The notes: a model not told the origin generated them from the sequence alone. A stretch of 64,000 nucleotides of DNA from Halomonas sp. KG2 (GCA_030440445.1 CP098528.1:2728001-2792000), one strand, 5' to 3'; shown: positions 29,820-40,251, counted from the first letter of the stretch. A program made the numbers and translations.

Positions 29820-29976
29820 ACACCTAAAAATAACTACCACAAAAAAAAGCGCCGTACCCCGGCAAGGGCACAGCGCCAGATTACCGCGTGATTCAGATAA
29901 AAGCCCTGCGGTAATCGCTTCCATTGCCTACCTCCGGCCGCGGCAACGGCCGGATCAACAACGATAAGAGGTTAAC
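29820..29976 (+). promoter_or_regulatory. Structured intercistronic region before the symporter gene
   Basis: Two hairpins are visible: an 8-bp stem ATTACCGC/GCGGTAAT (29880-29887 with 29908-29915) and a 7-bp GC stem CCGGCCG/CGGCCGG (29934-29940 with 29947-29953). No T run follows either. They could protect or process the message, or attenuate it before the transporter gene. Confidence 0.45.
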
Positions 29977-31476
29977 ATGAACAGCCAACTATTCCTTACC
30001 ACCTTTGTGCTCTACATCGTCGCCATGATTGTGTTTGGTTGGTGGATTTCAAGACACAAACGGGGCAGCGGCGACGACTTCTTGCTCGGCGGGCGAAGCG
30101 TACCGCTCTTTCTTACCGTCGGTACCACGGTTGCCACCATGGTAGGTACTGGTTCAAGCATGGGTGCCGTTGGGTTCGGTTATGCCAACGGCTGGGCAGG
30201 CGCTTTATATGGCATTGGCGGCGCGATTGGAGTTTTACTACTCGCCGTGTGTTTTGCCCCCGTTCGTAAGCTGCGTTTTATGACCATGAGCGAGGAACTC
30301 GCCTACTACGTCGGCGCCAACCGGCTGGTGCGCAATGTGGTCGCGCTACTTATCTATATTGCCTGTATAGGCTGGCTGGGCGCCCATATTCTTGGCGGTG
30401 GCCTTTACCTCTCTTGGATGGCGGGCATTGATCTAACGACTGCACGTATTCTGGTTGCTCTGGGCTTCGGCATTTACTGCGTGGTCGGTGGTTATTTCGC
30501 GGTTATCTGGACTGACACTATTCAAGCGGTCGTACTGTTCGCGGGCTTTATCTTAATGGCAGTGCTGGCGCTAGTAGAGGTTGGCGGCTTCTCAGGGCTT
30601 ACGGCGGGTATGGATGCAGGCGCCACGAGCTTTCTAGGCATTGGTCAGATTGGCGGACTACCGGCGCTATCACTTGCCGCCGTTATTGCTATCGGCGTAC
30701 TGGCAACACCCTCTTTTCGTCAGCGCATCTATTCAGGTAAATCAGTGGGCTCGGTACGCCGCTCGTTCTTAATTACAGGCGCGCTCTACCTGGGCTTCTC
30801 GATCATTCCCGCAATTATCGGCATGGCGACTCACGCGCTTAACCCTGGGCTCGAAAACAGCAACTACGCCTTCCCTTTTCTAGCCACTGAAATCATGCCG
30901 CTTGGGCTGGGCTTACTGCTGTTGGTAGCAGGCCTCTCCGCCACCATGTCGAGTGCAAGCTCCGATGCGATTGCCGGCGTTTCCACGCTGATTCGCGATC
31001 TGTATGTGCTGGCAACGGGCCGCACGCCCTCCGCACGAAATGTTGTACGCTTCTCGCGTATTGCACTCGTAGCAACCATTGGTCTGGCACTGCTGTTCGC
31101 ACTAGCCTCGGATAATGTCATCACCTACATCACCCGCATGATCTCGACAATTCTGTCAGGACTGTTTGTGAGTGCCATGCTCGGTCGCTTCTGGCCCCGC
31201 TACAACTGGCAGGGCGCGATCGCCACGCTAATTTGCGCGTCGGCGACCTCTTTAACGATTATCGCCAATAGCGACTGGACAGCCTTCTGGGGTAACCCAA
31301 GCATTCCGGCGGTGCTTGTAGCACTGGTAGCAGGCGTGATGGTAAGTCTAGTGACACCCGCTTCCCGCGTTACCCCGGAGCAGGCGCTAGCGATTCTTGA
31401 CCAAGAGCGCCAGCGTATGGAGCAAGTGCCCGAGCCAACACTCACCAATGATGAAGTGCCCGCTGCATCTCGCTAA
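29977..31476 (+). CDS. Sodium:solute symporter (SSS family)
   Basis: A 499-residue inner-membrane carrier with about 13 hydrophobic segments. SSS features are the DFLLGGRSVPLFLTVGTTVATMVGTGS start and the region ATPSFRQRIYSGKS. GLSATMSSASSDAIAGVSTLIRD, in the sodium-site helix, is also typical. As the last gene of the D-aminoacylase operon it probably imports N-acyl-D-amino acids or D-amino acids with sodium. The substrate is inferred from context. Confidence 0.9.
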   Translation: MNSQLFLTTFVLYIVAMIVFGWWISRHKRGSGDDFLLGGRSVPLFLTVGTTVATMVGTGSSMGAVGFGYANGWAGALYGIGGAIGVLLLAVCFAPVRKLRFMTMSEELAYYVGANRLVRNVVALLIYIACIGWLGAHILGGGLYLSWMAGIDLTTARILVALGFGIYCVVGGYFAVIWTDTIQAVVLFAGFILMAVLALVEVGGFSGLTAGMDAGATSFLGIGQIGGLPALSLAAVIAIGVLATPSFRQRIYSGKSVGSVRRSFLITGALYLGFSIIPAIIGMATHALNPGLENSNYAFPFLATEIMPLGLGLLLLVAGLSATMSSASSDAIAGVSTLIRDLYVLATGRTPSARNVVRFSRIALVATIGLALLFALASDNVITYITRMISTILSGLFVSAMLGRFWPRYNWQGAIATLICASATSLTIIANSDWTAFWGNPSIPAVLVALVAGVMVSLVTPASRVTPEQALAILDQERQRMEQVPEPTLTNDEVPAASR

Positions 31477-31496
31477 TTGTTAGCCAGTAGTGCGCC

Positions 31497-31535
31497 AAAA
31501 AGCCCCGCTGATGAATTACCTCAGTGGGGCTTTTA
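31497..31535. terminator. Bidirectional terminator between symporter gene and uxuA
   Basis: A 14-bp stem with one G-T pair (31498-31511 with 31521-31534) and A/T flanks sits between convergent genes. Confidence 0.88.
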
Positions 31536-31557
31536 TATGCTGAAGAGTAAGAATGGG

Positions 31558-32736
31558 TTATCGAGCAGTTAACTGCCGCACCGAAAGCTCTACACCACGT
31601 AACTCAGCTAGGCCGCGCATGCGCCCATAAAGCGGGTAGCCGGGTGCCGTATTGCGCTGTTGATCATCAAGAAGTTGGTGGCCGTGATCTGGGCGCAGCG
31701 GTAAACGCGCTCCGCCCTCTCTTTCACGTCTGTGCTCCTCTTCAACCAGCGCTTGAATAACACCAACCATATCCACATCACCGGCCAAGTGCGGAGCCTC
31801 GTGAAACGAGAGCGTATCCGCCTCTCGCTGGGTGGCGCGCAGATGAATAAAGTGAATATGCGCAGCAAAGTGGCGAGTCATCGCCACCAAGTCGTTGCCT
31901 GCACGAACGCCGTATGAGCCCGTACAAAGCGTCAATCCATTGGCGGGGCTGGGAACGCGATCGATAACCCATTGGGCATCCTCACGAGTCGAGACAATCC
32001 GTGGAAGCCCCAGCAGCGGTCGAGGTGGGTCATCTGGATGGATGGCCATACGAATGCCCACTTCTTCAGCGACCGGGATAACCGCTTGCAGAAAATAGCC
32101 AAGGTTTTCCCGCAGCCGAGCAGCATCAATATCAGCATACCCTTCCAAAACCGCGCGAAACTGTTCAAGGGTGTAGTGCTCTTCGGCACCCGGTAGCCCT
32201 GCGATCAGCGTATTGACTAGTTTGTCGCGCCCTGCGCTATCCAATGCGTCCAGATAGCGGCGTGCCAGGGCTTTCTCCTCGTCGCTATACTCCACTTCGG
32301 CGGCTGGCCGCTGAAGCAAATAAAGATCAAAGGCGGCAAACGCCACCTGGTCAAAGCGCAGCGCCAAAGCGCCATCGGGCAGTTCGTAGGTCAGGTCGGT
32401 ACGCGTCCAGTCCAACACCGGCATAAAGTTGTAGCAAACGGTGTCGATACCACAGGCCGCCAGATTGCGCAGTGTCTGACAGTAAGTTGCTATCAGCGCA
32501 TCCCGCTCGGGCAGCCCCTTTTTAATCGACTCATGTACCGGCACACTCTCCACCACCGACCATGCCAAGCCTGCCGCTTCGATCATCTGCTGACGCTCAC
32601 GAATCGATTCAACCGGCCAAACCTGATCATTGGGCACCTCATGCAGTGCCGTGACGATACCGGTTGCGCCTGTCTGGCGAATCTCTCCCAGGCGAATCGC
32701 ATCGTTTGGGCCAAACCAGCGCCAAGTATGCTCCAT
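31558..32736 (-). CDS. uxuA: D-mannonate dehydratase (UxuA type)
   Basis: UxuA dehydrates D-mannonate to 2-keto-3-deoxygluconate. The 392 residues start [12 protein letters not shown], as in UxuA, and contain [56 protein letters not shown] and the C-terminal [11 protein letters not shown] metal-site stretch. It is the promoter-distal end of the hexuronate operon. A second, unrelated mannonate dehydratase (ManD) lies at the other end of the same operon. Confidence 0.95.
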   Translation of the reverse strand: MEHTWRWFGPNDAIRLGEIRQTGATGIVTALHEVPNDQVWPVESIRERQQMIEAAGLAWSVVESVPVHESIKKGLPERDALIATYCQTLRNLAACGIDTVCYNFMPVLDWTRTDLTYELPDGALALRFDQVAFAAFDLYLLQRPAAEVEYSDEEKALARRYLDALDSAGRDKLVNTLIAGLPGAEEHYTLEQFRAVLEGYADIDAARLRENLGYFLQAVIPVAEEVGIRMAIHPDDPPRPLLGLPRIVSTREDAQWVIDRVPSPANGLTLCTGSYGVRAGNDLVAMTRHFAAHIHFIHLRATQREADTLSFHEAPHLAGDVDMVGVIQALVEEEHRREREGGARLPLRPDHGHQLLDDQQRNTAPGYPLYGRMRGLAELRGVELSVRQLTAR

Positions 32737-32751
32737 GGAGATCTCCTAATG

Positions 32752-34233
32752 TTAGTTGCGCTCAAGCGCTTCGAGCGCTCCAGCCAGTCCATCTTGGGTC
32801 AACGTCTGATAAGCGGTCAGCACAGCCTGGGCAACCCGCTTATCCGCTGCCAACTCACTAGGCACCACGTCGTCCATGGCTAAATAGGCCGCTACCAAAG
32901 CGCGGGGATCACTGCCATGCGCTTGGTGCAGCTCCGCAAAGCGTTTGGCTAGCGGATCATCCACAGGGTAACTATTGCCGTGTAAGTCTTGGCCTGCGGT
33001 GTAGCGAATCCAGGCAGCCATCCCCAACGCTACGCAGGGAGATGATTGCCCAGCGACACTGCGCTCCAACATGCCCGAGAGCCAGCGCTGCGGGAGTTTT
33101 TGGCTACCATCCATCGCAATTTGCTGCAGGCGATGACGCAAACTGTCATTGGCGAAGCGTGCCAGCAGCGAGTCAGCATAGGCGCCTAAATCGATGCCAT
33201 CGGGCATTTCAAGAGTGGGGGCCGCCTCTTCAAGCATATAGCGGCGTAAGGCAGCACGAAGCTCGGAATGATTGACGCCGTCAAAGACCGTTTCAATACC
33301 CGCTAATGCCCCCAGATAAGCCAGTAAGGAGTGGCTGCCATTGAGCATACGTAGCTTCATGGTTTCAAAGGGCGCCACATCGGCGACCATCTCCACGCCC
33401 TCAACTTCCCAGCTCGGCCGCCCGAGTGAAAAGTTATCTTCGACCACCCACTGCGTAAACGCTTCGCATACCACAGCATTTGGATCGGAAACTCCCAATG
33501 CCGTTAAGCGCTCAAAGTCGGCATCGGTCATCGCGGGCACAATACGATCCACCATGCTGCAGGGAAAAGCCACTTCACTGGCAATCCAACTGGCCAATTC
33601 TGCGTCTCGATGCTCGGCCAGTTGTACCACCGCCTGACGTGTTCGTTTGCCGTTATCCGGCATATTGTCGCAAGACAGCACCGTAAAGGCGCCAATGCCA
33701 GCCTCGCGCCGCCGTGCTAACGCTTCCACCAATAGTCCTGAGGCGGTACGCGGTTGTTGGGGCGAGGCTATATCACCGATGATCATCGGATCATCGACTC
33801 TTAATTCACCGCTAGCTGGGTTTAGAAAGTAGCCCTTCTCGGTCACCGTTAGAGTCACAATACCCGTATCGGCAGAGGCCATTCGCGCCAGCAGCGTCTC
33901 TCGGTCTCTGCCCCAGCTATCCATACCTTCGTCCGCGTTATCACGGCCCGAGAATAGCGTCTCTTCGATCACACCTATTTCACGTAGGGTCAGGGTGTCA
34001 CTGTCAGCGTATTCGGCTACCTGATAACGGTAGTCAGCATCACGCAAGCCATCGACCAAGCCAATGCTTGAGCGTAAATTCGCGCTACACACGCCCCACT
34101 CAACGTCGCCACTACGCTGGCGATAGCGCTCTAAATAAACGGCTTGGTGAGCTCGGTGGAAAGCCCCCAAGCCCAGGTGGACGATAGCGATCTGGCCACT
34201 TTTTGGCGAAGCGTCAATACGTTGCAGGGCCAT
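32752..34233 (-). CDS. uxuB: Fructuronate reductase (mannitol dehydrogenase family)
   Basis: UxuB reduces D-fructuronate to D-mannonate with NADH. The 493 residues contain the Rossmann segment IVHLGLGAFHRAHQAVYLE near residue 16. The polyol-dehydrogenase motif is around MKLRMLNGSHSLLAYLG near residue 295, with the catalytic lysine and the N..H pair. Position between uxuA and the TRAP genes supports fructuronate rather than mannitol or tagaturonate as substrate. Confidence 0.92.
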   Translation of the reverse strand: MALQRIDASPKSGQIAIVHLGLGAFHRAHQAVYLERYRQRSGDVEWGVCSANLRSSIGLVDGLRDADYRYQVAEYADSDTLTLREIGVIEETLFSGRDNADEGMDSWGRDRETLLARMASADTGIVTLTVTEKGYFLNPASGELRVDDPMIIGDIASPQQPRTASGLLVEALARRREAGIGAFTVLSCDNMPDNGKRTRQAVVQLAEHRDAELASWIASEVAFPCSMVDRIVPAMTDADFERLTALGVSDPNAVVCEAFTQWVVEDNFSLGRPSWEVEGVEMVADVAPFETMKLRMLNGSHSLLAYLGALAGIETVFDGVNHSELRAALRRYMLEEAAPTLEMPDGIDLGAYADSLLARFANDSLRHRLQQIAMDGSQKLPQRWLSGMLERSVAGQSSPCVALGMAAWIRYTAGQDLHGNSYPVDDPLAKRFAELHQAHGSDPRALVAAYLAMDDVVPSELAADKRVAQAVLTAYQTLTQDGLAGALEALERN

Positions 34234-34235
34234 CG

Positions 34236-35519
34236 TTAATTACTCCCCATCAGCAAGTTAGGCAACCAAAGCGAGATCGCGGGGACATAAGTTACCAGCA
34301 GCAACACGGCTAAGTTGCACAGCAAAAATGGCACGATGGCTTTTGCCACCGTCAACATAGGCAGCTTGCCAATCCCTGCTACTACAAATAGACATACCCC
34401 TACCGGCGGCGTTGTTAGACCAATCATCAGGTTTAATACCGCGATAACCGCAAAATGCACCGGGTCAACACCGACACCAGTGGCCACACCCACCAAGGCG
34501 GGGAAAAGAATAATCAGCGCTGCAATGGTTTCCATAAAAGCGCCGACAAATAGCAGAATCAGGTTAAGGATGAGTAAAACAATCAGCGGGTTGTCGCTAA
34601 TAGAGAGAATCAGTGAGGCAATCATTTGTGGGATCTGTTCGCTGGTCAGTATCCAGCCAAACAAGTTGGCTAACCCCACCATCAACAGCAGCGCCGCAGA
34701 GGTTAATACCGTGTCAGATAAGATTGACGGTAGGTCTCTCCATGCCAGGCCTTTATAGACGTACATGCCCACAACTAACGCATAAAGAGAGGCAACGATA
34801 GACGCCTCCGTTGGGGTAAAGAAACCACCGATGATGCCGTAGAGAATAATCACGGTCATCAGCAGAGCCCAAAATGCTGTTTTCGCTTCACGCAGCAGTT
34901 GCAGGAAAGGCACCCGTTTCTCTTTAGGGTAGCCACGGCGAACGGCCAAAATATACACCGTGATCATCATCGCTAGGCCCATTAGCAGCCCCGGTACGGC
35001 GCCTGCGAGAAACATCCGCCCTACCGAAATACCACTTAGCGAACCAGCGATAATCATCGGCACGCTGGGCGGAATGATGGGCCCGATGGTAGATGACGCC
35101 GCGGTCACCGCAGCAGCAAACGTCTTATCGTAGCCTGAACGGGCCATCCCGGGGATCATCACGGAACCGATGCTGGCAGAATCCGCCACAGCGGTACCTG
35201 AAATACCGCCAAAAATCATCGATCCACCGACATTCGCCAGCCCCAGCCCACCACGAATATGGCCTAATAATGCGTTGGCAAAGCGCACAATATGTTCCGT
35301 AATATTGCCCGCATTCATCAGGTTACCGGCCAATACAAAGCCGGGAATACAGAGCAGCACAAAGGTATCGATTCCCGCGTACATGCGTTGCGGCACAATC
35401 GTCAACGAAATGCCCTCTAGAAGGAGGTAAGAAAGTGACGCCAGCCCCAACGCAAATGCTATAGGCATTCCTACCAATAGCAGAACCAAGAAAACACTAA
35501 ACAGGATAATGACTTCCAT
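34236..35519 (-). CDS. TRAP transporter large permease (DctM type)
   Basis: A 427-residue protein with about 12 membrane segments. Conserved DctM stretches are the GMPIAFALGLASL start, GSMIFGGISGTAVADSASIGSVMIPGM and IGPIIPPSVPMIIAG. The ATG at 35519 overlaps nothing and leaves two bases after the DctQ stop. It forms the sodium-driven channel for the uronate or aldonate bound by the DctP protein. Confidence 0.93.
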   Translation of the reverse strand: MEVIILFSVFLVLLLVGMPIAFALGLASLSYLLLEGISLTIVPQRMYAGIDTFVLLCIPGFVLAGNLMNAGNITEHIVRFANALLGHIRGGLGLANVGGSMIFGGISGTAVADSASIGSVMIPGMARSGYDKTFAAAVTAASSTIGPIIPPSVPMIIAGSLSGISVGRMFLAGAVPGLLMGLAMMITVYILAVRRGYPKEKRVPFLQLLREAKTAFWALLMTVIILYGIIGGFFTPTEASIVASLYALVVGMYVYKGLAWRDLPSILSDTVLTSAALLLMVGLANLFGWILTSEQIPQMIASLILSISDNPLIVLLILNLILLFVGAFMETIAALIILFPALVGVATGVGVDPVHFAVIAVLNLMIGLTTPPVGVCLFVVAGIGKLPMLTVAKAIVPFLLCNLAVLLLVTYVPAISLWLPNLLMGSN

Positions 35520-35521
35520 GC

Positions 35522-36100
35522 TTACGACTCCTGAAGGGAGGCAGAAGAGCGACACATTGCGATAATCCCCTCAAGGCATCCCAGTAAGCTGTAAACCAGG
35601 AGTAGCGCAAAGGTGATAACCGTTGAGAAAAAGATATACAGCATGGGTACACGCAGCGTTGGTGAGGTTTGCCAGGTACCGTTTTGCGCATACTGCCAAG
35701 CGTAAGGCAGCACCAGAAAGGCAAATAGGCCAACCAACAAGCAGATCAATACCTGGAAAGCCGCTTTCATGCGTGGGCTCAGCAGATGATGAAAAAGCTC
35801 AACGCTGATGTTGCGGTTTTGGCGTAGCACCACCCCGGCAGATAACGCCACCATATATACGAACAAGTAGCGCGAAAGCTCTTCCGTCCAGGCAATCGAA
35901 AACGGTAAAAACAGCCGCGAACATATTTGCAGCAGTACCGTGGCAGCAATGGCAATCAGCGCCATGACAGCCAAGGTTAAAAAGCATTTATCCACCCAGC
36001 CGATCACACGCCCAATGGAGCCTTTAAACTTAGGCACCGCCGACATTGAATCCAGACTCTCCAACGCTTGCTGTTCAAGCGCTTTGTGATCCGAGTTCAT
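35522..36100 (-). CDS. TRAP transporter small permease (DctQ type)
   Basis: A protein of about 192 residues with four hydrophobic segments. The DctQ-typical WTEELSRYLFVYMVALSAGVVLR motif follows the second. The start at 36100 has GAGG eight bases upstream; the ATG six bases before is too close to it. It lies between the DctP and DctM genes. Confidence 0.9.
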   Translation of the reverse strand: MNSDHKALEQQALESLDSMSAVPKFKGSIGRVIGWVDKCFLTLAVMALIAIAATVLLQICSRLFLPFSIAWTEELSRYLFVYMVALSAGVVLRQNRNISVELFHHLLSPRMKAAFQVLICLLVGLFAFLVLPYAWQYAQNGTWQTSPTLRVPMLYIFFSTVITFALLLVYSLLGCLEGIIAMCRSSASLQES

Positions 36101-36199
36101 AACCATATCCTCAGGGGCAAGCCGCTATTGCAGTAGAAACTGGGCGTGCTACCCGCCCAGTTTCATTAGTCATTCACTACAAAATCTCTACGAACGGCT

Positions 36200-37168
36200 T
36201 TATAAGTCTTGGATAGCGTCAAAGATTTCACGCTGCTCTGGGGTTAAGGCGTCAAGTACGGCGGGGCGAGCTTTCTCAGCAAAGGCATCAACATCAACCT
36301 CGATAAGCTCCATGCCGCGATCTTGTAATGCTTGTTCAAGGCGTGCCTGATCCTCAGTAAACAGTTCAGCTTCATACGCTTGCATGGTCTGCGCAGCATC
36401 GCGAACCACTTGCTGCAGATCTTCGGGCATACTCTCCAACTGGTTGCGGCCAATCACTACATAGATCCAGCTGCGCACATGGCCGGTCATGTTGACGTAG
36501 TCCTGCACCTCATTGAAGCTGGCGCTTTCAATCAGGCTAAGCGGATTTTCTTGGCCTTCCAGGGTATTTTGTTGAAGCGCAGTGAACACTTCGCTGAACG
36601 CCATTGGCGTAGGGCGTGCGCCCATTGCTTGCCATGTATCAACAAACAGCGGCACGTTAGGTACGCGAAGGCGTAACCCATCAAGCTCGTCTGGATGACG
36701 GATGGGGCGATTAGAGGTCAACTCGCGGGGGCCTCGCTCAAACCACGCCAGAGGGACTAAGTTAGTACGCTCAGTGATTTGCGCTTCAATCTCAGCACCG
36801 ATATCGCCGTTAACGGCAGCATGGAGATGCTCGGAATCTCTAAAGGCGTACGGTACTGCCATCATGGCGGCTTTGGGCGCCCAGTTCTGTAAGCTCTCCC
36901 CCGTAATAGTCATATCCGCTGTGCCCAGCTGGATGCTATTAATCACGTCCATTTCGTTGCCAAGCTGCTCGCTGGGATAAAGACGCACCTCAATTTGCCC
37001 ATCTGAGTTAGCTTCCACTTCCTGTTTAAACTTTTCGGCAGCTTGGTGCCAAATGTTCTGCTCATTGGCCAAATGACCAAAACGCAGAGTGAAATCGGCT
37101 GCCAATAAAGAATGGCTGCCTAGTATGGCGGCCCCCAGAACAGCGCTGGTAATCAGTTTTTTGATCAT
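36200..37168 (-). CDS. TRAP transporter substrate-binding protein (DctP type)
   Basis: A 322-residue periplasmic protein with a signal peptide ending near residue 23 (SLLA). Family motifs are FTLRFGHLANEQNIWHQAAEKF, LGNEMDVINSIQLGTADM, and the carboxylate-binding Arg in the LDGLRLRVPNVPLF segment. GLQQNTLEGQENPL-type residues are seen near position 190. Gene neighbours suggest glucuronate, gulonate or mannonate as ligand. AGGAG precedes the start. Confidence 0.93.
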   Translation of the reverse strand: MIKKLITSAVLGAAILGSHSLLAADFTLRFGHLANEQNIWHQAAEKFKQEVEANSDGQIEVRLYPSEQLGNEMDVINSIQLGTADMTITGESLQNWAPKAAMMAVPYAFRDSEHLHAAVNGDIGAEIEAQITERTNLVPLAWFERGPRELTSNRPIRHPDELDGLRLRVPNVPLFVDTWQAMGARPTPMAFSEVFTALQQNTLEGQENPLSLIESASFNEVQDYVNMTGHVRSWIYVVIGRNQLESMPEDLQQVVRDAAQTMQAYEAELFTEDQARLEQALQDRGMELIEVDVDAFAEKARPAVLDALTPEQREIFDAIQDL

Positions 37169-37253
37169 TGTATTTCTCCTGCACACGAGTGTTGTTAGTT
37201 GTTAATTGCAGCGGTTAACTACGCGTGGGTTGGCATGCGTTGGCGTAGCCCCT

Positions 37254-38276
37254 TCAAGCGCTGATTTCAATCAGCACCTTACGGGCCTCTTCTGGTCGGT
37301 GATCAAGCATATCGATAGCACTAGGCATGTCGTTTAGCGGCAACCGATGGCTGACAAGCGCCAACGGATCCAACTGCCCGCTTGCCATTAGCTCAAGCAC
37401 CTCCGGAAACTTACGGTTGTTAAGGCGCGACCCCACTAAGGTCAGCTCTTTCTTAATCACTTCTAGCTGCACAAGGTCGCTGGGCTGGGCGCTAAAGCCC
37501 AGTAAACCGATGCGCCCTGCCGGCGATGCTAGGCGCAGCATTTGTGGCAACAGCGCGTGCACGCAGGCCGCATCGGCAATCAGTGGCACACCTTCGCCCT
37601 GGGTTAGCGCGAGTACTTCTTTTTCAACATCTTGCTCTCGGCTATTGAATACCTGCGTCGCCCCAAGCTGCTTCGCGACAGCTAATCGCTCGTTGATAAC
37701 GTCCGTGACGATGACCTCTTCAATCCCCTTGGCCAAAGCCATCTGCAGAATCGTCATACCAATCACACCCGCGCCCAAAATCATCAGCCGATCACCGGGG
37801 TGTGGTTGCATCCGATCAAGCACATTGGCCGCAATGGTGTAGGGCTCAACTAAGGCAGCAGCGTCTAGCCCGATATGGTCAGGCAGGTGGTGCACATTAG
37901 CGGCAGGCACGGCGACAAACTCTTCAAACCCACCATCGCGATGCACGCCGATTACTTCCAGCGAGCTGCACACATTGGGACGGCCAATACGGCAGGGGTA
38001 GCACTCACCGCAGCTGATAACGGGGTCAATGCACACCCGATCCCCGACGGCGACGTCAGCCACGCCTTCTCCCACCGCTTCCACGACACCAGCGAACTCG
38101 TGGCCAGTAATGCGCGGAAAGCGCACAAAGGCGTTATCGCCATGGATAATGTGCATATCCGAGCCGCAGATACCGGCAAATGCTACGCGTACCAGCGCTT
38201 CACCAGCGGCCACCTTGGGCGGCTCAACTTCCGCGACCTGATAGTCATGGGGGGCCTTTACCTGAAATGCTTTCAT
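37254..38276 (-). CDS. Zinc-dependent alcohol dehydrogenase (RspB/L-gulonate 5-dehydrogenase-like)
   Basis: A 340-residue medium-chain dehydrogenase. The catalytic zinc site is in GICGSDMHI and GHEFAGVVEAVGEG. The structural zinc cluster CGECYPCRIGRPNVC is complete, and the NAD loop is ILGAGVIGMTILQMALAKG. Zn-dehydrogenases paired with ManD are known to oxidise L-gulonate to D-fructuronate; that assignment fits here but is inference. AAGGAG lies eight bases before the start. The manD stop lies beyond the start, so the two genes are adjacent in one transcript. Confidence 0.85.
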   Translation of the reverse strand: MKAFQVKAPHDYQVAEVEPPKVAAGEALVRVAFAGICGSDMHIIHGDNAFVRFPRITGHEFAGVVEAVGEGVADVAVGDRVCIDPVISCGECYPCRIGRPNVCSSLEVIGVHRDGGFEEFVAVPAANVHHLPDHIGLDAAALVEPYTIAANVLDRMQPHPGDRLMILGAGVIGMTILQMALAKGIEEVIVTDVINERLAVAKQLGATQVFNSREQDVEKEVLALTQGEGVPLIADAACVHALLPQMLRLASPAGRIGLLGFSAQPSDLVQLEVIKKELTLVGSRLNNRKFPEVLELMASGQLDPLALVSHRLPLNDMPSAIDMLDHRPEEARKVLIEISA

Positions 38277-38290
38277 TGAGATGGACTCCT

Positions 38291-39502
38291 TCACCAGTGC
38301 CACAAGGTGCCGTCTTCTAGCCGGTTCACCGGTAGGCTGGCGCGCTTATAGGGGTATTGCTTGGCTAACTGCTCATCGATATCAACACCGTGCCCAGGCT
38401 TCTCACCGACGATGAAATGGCCATCCTCAAAGCGATAATCATGGGGAAAAACCTCGTCAGTGGCGCTGGTATGCGGCATATATTCCTGAATGCCAAAATT
38501 AGGCACCCAGGTATCAAAATGAATCGCAGCGCCCAGGCAAACAGGCGAAAGATCCGTTGGTCCGTGGAAACCGGTACGCACGTGGTAAAGACCTGCCAAA
38601 TCGGCGATACGGCGCACATGGGTAATACCACCAGCATGAGTTAAGGTGGCGCGGATATAGTCGATCCACTGGTTTTCAATCAGTGCTTTAGCATCAAACA
38701 AGCTGTTAAAGACTTCGCCCACCGCCAGCGGCGTGGTGGTGTGTTGACGAATCAATCCAAACGCTTCCTGATTCTCAGCCGGTACGCAGTCTTCAAGCCA
38801 GAATAGGTGGTAAGGCTCAACCTCCTTGCCTAAACGAGCGGCTTCGATGGGCGTCAGACGGTGATGAACATCGTGGAGTACATGCAGATCGTCGCCGAAA
38901 CGCTCACGCACGGCGGCAAATAGCTTAGGCACATGATTCAGGTATTTGCTGGTACTCCAGACGTGCTCGGCGGGCAAATCAGAGTCGGCAGGCTCGTAAG
39001 GCTCGCCATCTTTTTTGGCGACGCCATAAATGCTGGCAATACCGGGCACACCAGCCTGCACACGTACCGCTTTGTAGCCCTCATCCACATGGCGGGCGAC
39101 CTCTTCCAGGCACGCTTCAATATCACGCCCCGTTGCATGGCCATACACCATCACCCGATCACGGCTCTTGCCTCCAAGCAATTGATACAGCGGCATGCCT
39201 GCGAGCTTTGCTTTAATGTCCCACAGCGCCATATCCACAGCGGCAATGGCACTCATGGTGACCGGCCCACGCCGCCAGTATGCACCGCGATAAAGGTAGT
39301 GCCAGATATCCTCAATGCGCTGGGGGTCTCGCCCAATCAGCATCGGAATAACATGCTCTTCCAGATAAGCCACCACGGCCATTTCACGGCCATTGAGAGT
39401 GGCATCACCAATGCCATACTCGCCTTGATCGGTGACAATCTTCAGTGTGACAAAGTTGCGGCCTGGCGATGTCACGATGGTATAAGCGTGCTCAATCTTC
39501 AT
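38291..39502 (-). CDS. manD: D-mannonate dehydratase, enolase superfamily (ManD/RspA)
   Basis: A 403-residue enolase-superfamily enzyme that dehydrates sugar acids. The length and the ending DGTLWHW match ManD. Metal ligands are the Asp in HDVHHRLTP, the Glu in [12 protein letters not shown] and the Glu in AVGEVFNS. The [21 protein letters not shown] segment carries the second catalytic histidine. Members differ widely in efficiency, and low-efficiency ones often sit with RspB-like dehydrogenases, as here. The stop codon of the upstream regulator overlaps this start by four bases. Confidence 0.92.
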   Translation of the reverse strand: MKIEHAYTIVTSPGRNFVTLKIVTDQGEYGIGDATLNGREMAVVAYLEEHVIPMLIGRDPQRIEDIWHYLYRGAYWRRGPVTMSAIAAVDMALWDIKAKLAGMPLYQLLGGKSRDRVMVYGHATGRDIEACLEEVARHVDEGYKAVRVQAGVPGIASIYGVAKKDGEPYEPADSDLPAEHVWSTSKYLNHVPKLFAAVRERFGDDLHVLHDVHHRLTPIEAARLGKEVEPYHLFWLEDCVPAENQEAFGLIRQHTTTPLAVGEVFNSLFDAKALIENQWIDYIRATLTHAGGITHVRRIADLAGLYHVRTGFHGPTDLSPVCLGAAIHFDTWVPNFGIQEYMPHTSATDEVFPHDYRFEDGHFIVGEKPGHGVDIDEQLAKQYPYKRASLPVNRLEDGTLWHW

Positions 39503-40251
39503 TGCGTCAGCTCCTGCTTCGGCACGGGGAAGTCTTGTTCTTCAAACACTGCTTGTTCTTCAAACATGGCAGGGAAACGACGAATCAAGTCAGGCATCGA
39601 GACCAAAATTTCACGTAAATGAAGTGACATCGCCTGCTCTGCTTGGGATATATCTCGTGCTTCAATGGCGGCAATAATGTTGGCGTGCTGATTCACAAGC
39701 CGTTCCAGCGGGGTGCTATGCGGCACACTGAGGTAGCGTACTCGGTCAAGCTGAGCACGAACTTCTTCAATGACTTTCCAAGCCGCGTACTGCTGAACAC
39801 CCAGTGAAAGCGTTCGGTGGAATTCTTCATCAAGGCGATAAAAGCGATCGTTATCATTAGGTTCAATACAACGACGCTGACGTGCTAACAAATCATGTAG
39901 CTCCACCAATATGGCTGGCTCAAGCCCTTTTTCAGCAGCTAGCTTTACAACTGCGACTTCCACCGCCTCACGCACAAAGCGCGCTTCAAGCACCGCCCGT
40001 TGAGAGATCTTTACGACGTAAGTACCGCGCTGGGGTTTTACCTCCACCAATCCTGCCTCAGAGAGCCGAATGAAGGCTTCCCGCACTGGCTGGCGGCTGA
40101 CCGAAAAAGTGTCAGCAATTTCCTTTTCCGATAGCGCCTGACCTGGTGCCAGTACCATTTGAATAACCGACTGACGTAATACTTGATAAAGGCGCTGCCG
40201 AACGGGATCGCTTTCGCGAGTCTCCCCCCACAGTGCTTGAAGCGTATTCAT
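39499..40251 (-). CDS. GntR/FadR-family regulator of the hexuronate operon
   Basis: A 250-residue regulator. The winged helix ([40 protein letters not shown]) is followed by an all-helical FCD domain with [12 protein letters not shown] and the metal-binding histidines near [17 protein letters not shown]. It is first in the operon and overlaps manD, so it probably controls all eight genes down to uxuA in response to a sugar acid. Confidence 0.9.
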   Translation of the reverse strand: MNTLQALWGETRESDPVRQRLYQVLRQSVIQMVLAPGQALSEKEIADTFSVSRQPVREAFIRLSEAGLVEVKPQRGTYVVKISQRAVLEARFVREAVEVAVVKLAAEKGLEPAILVELHDLLARQRRCIEPNDNDRFYRLDEEFHRTLSLGVQQYAAWKVIEEVRAQLDRVRYLSVPHSTPLERLVNQHANIIAAIEARDISQAEQAMSLHLREILVSMPDLIRRFPAMFEEQAVFEEQDFPVPKQELTQ

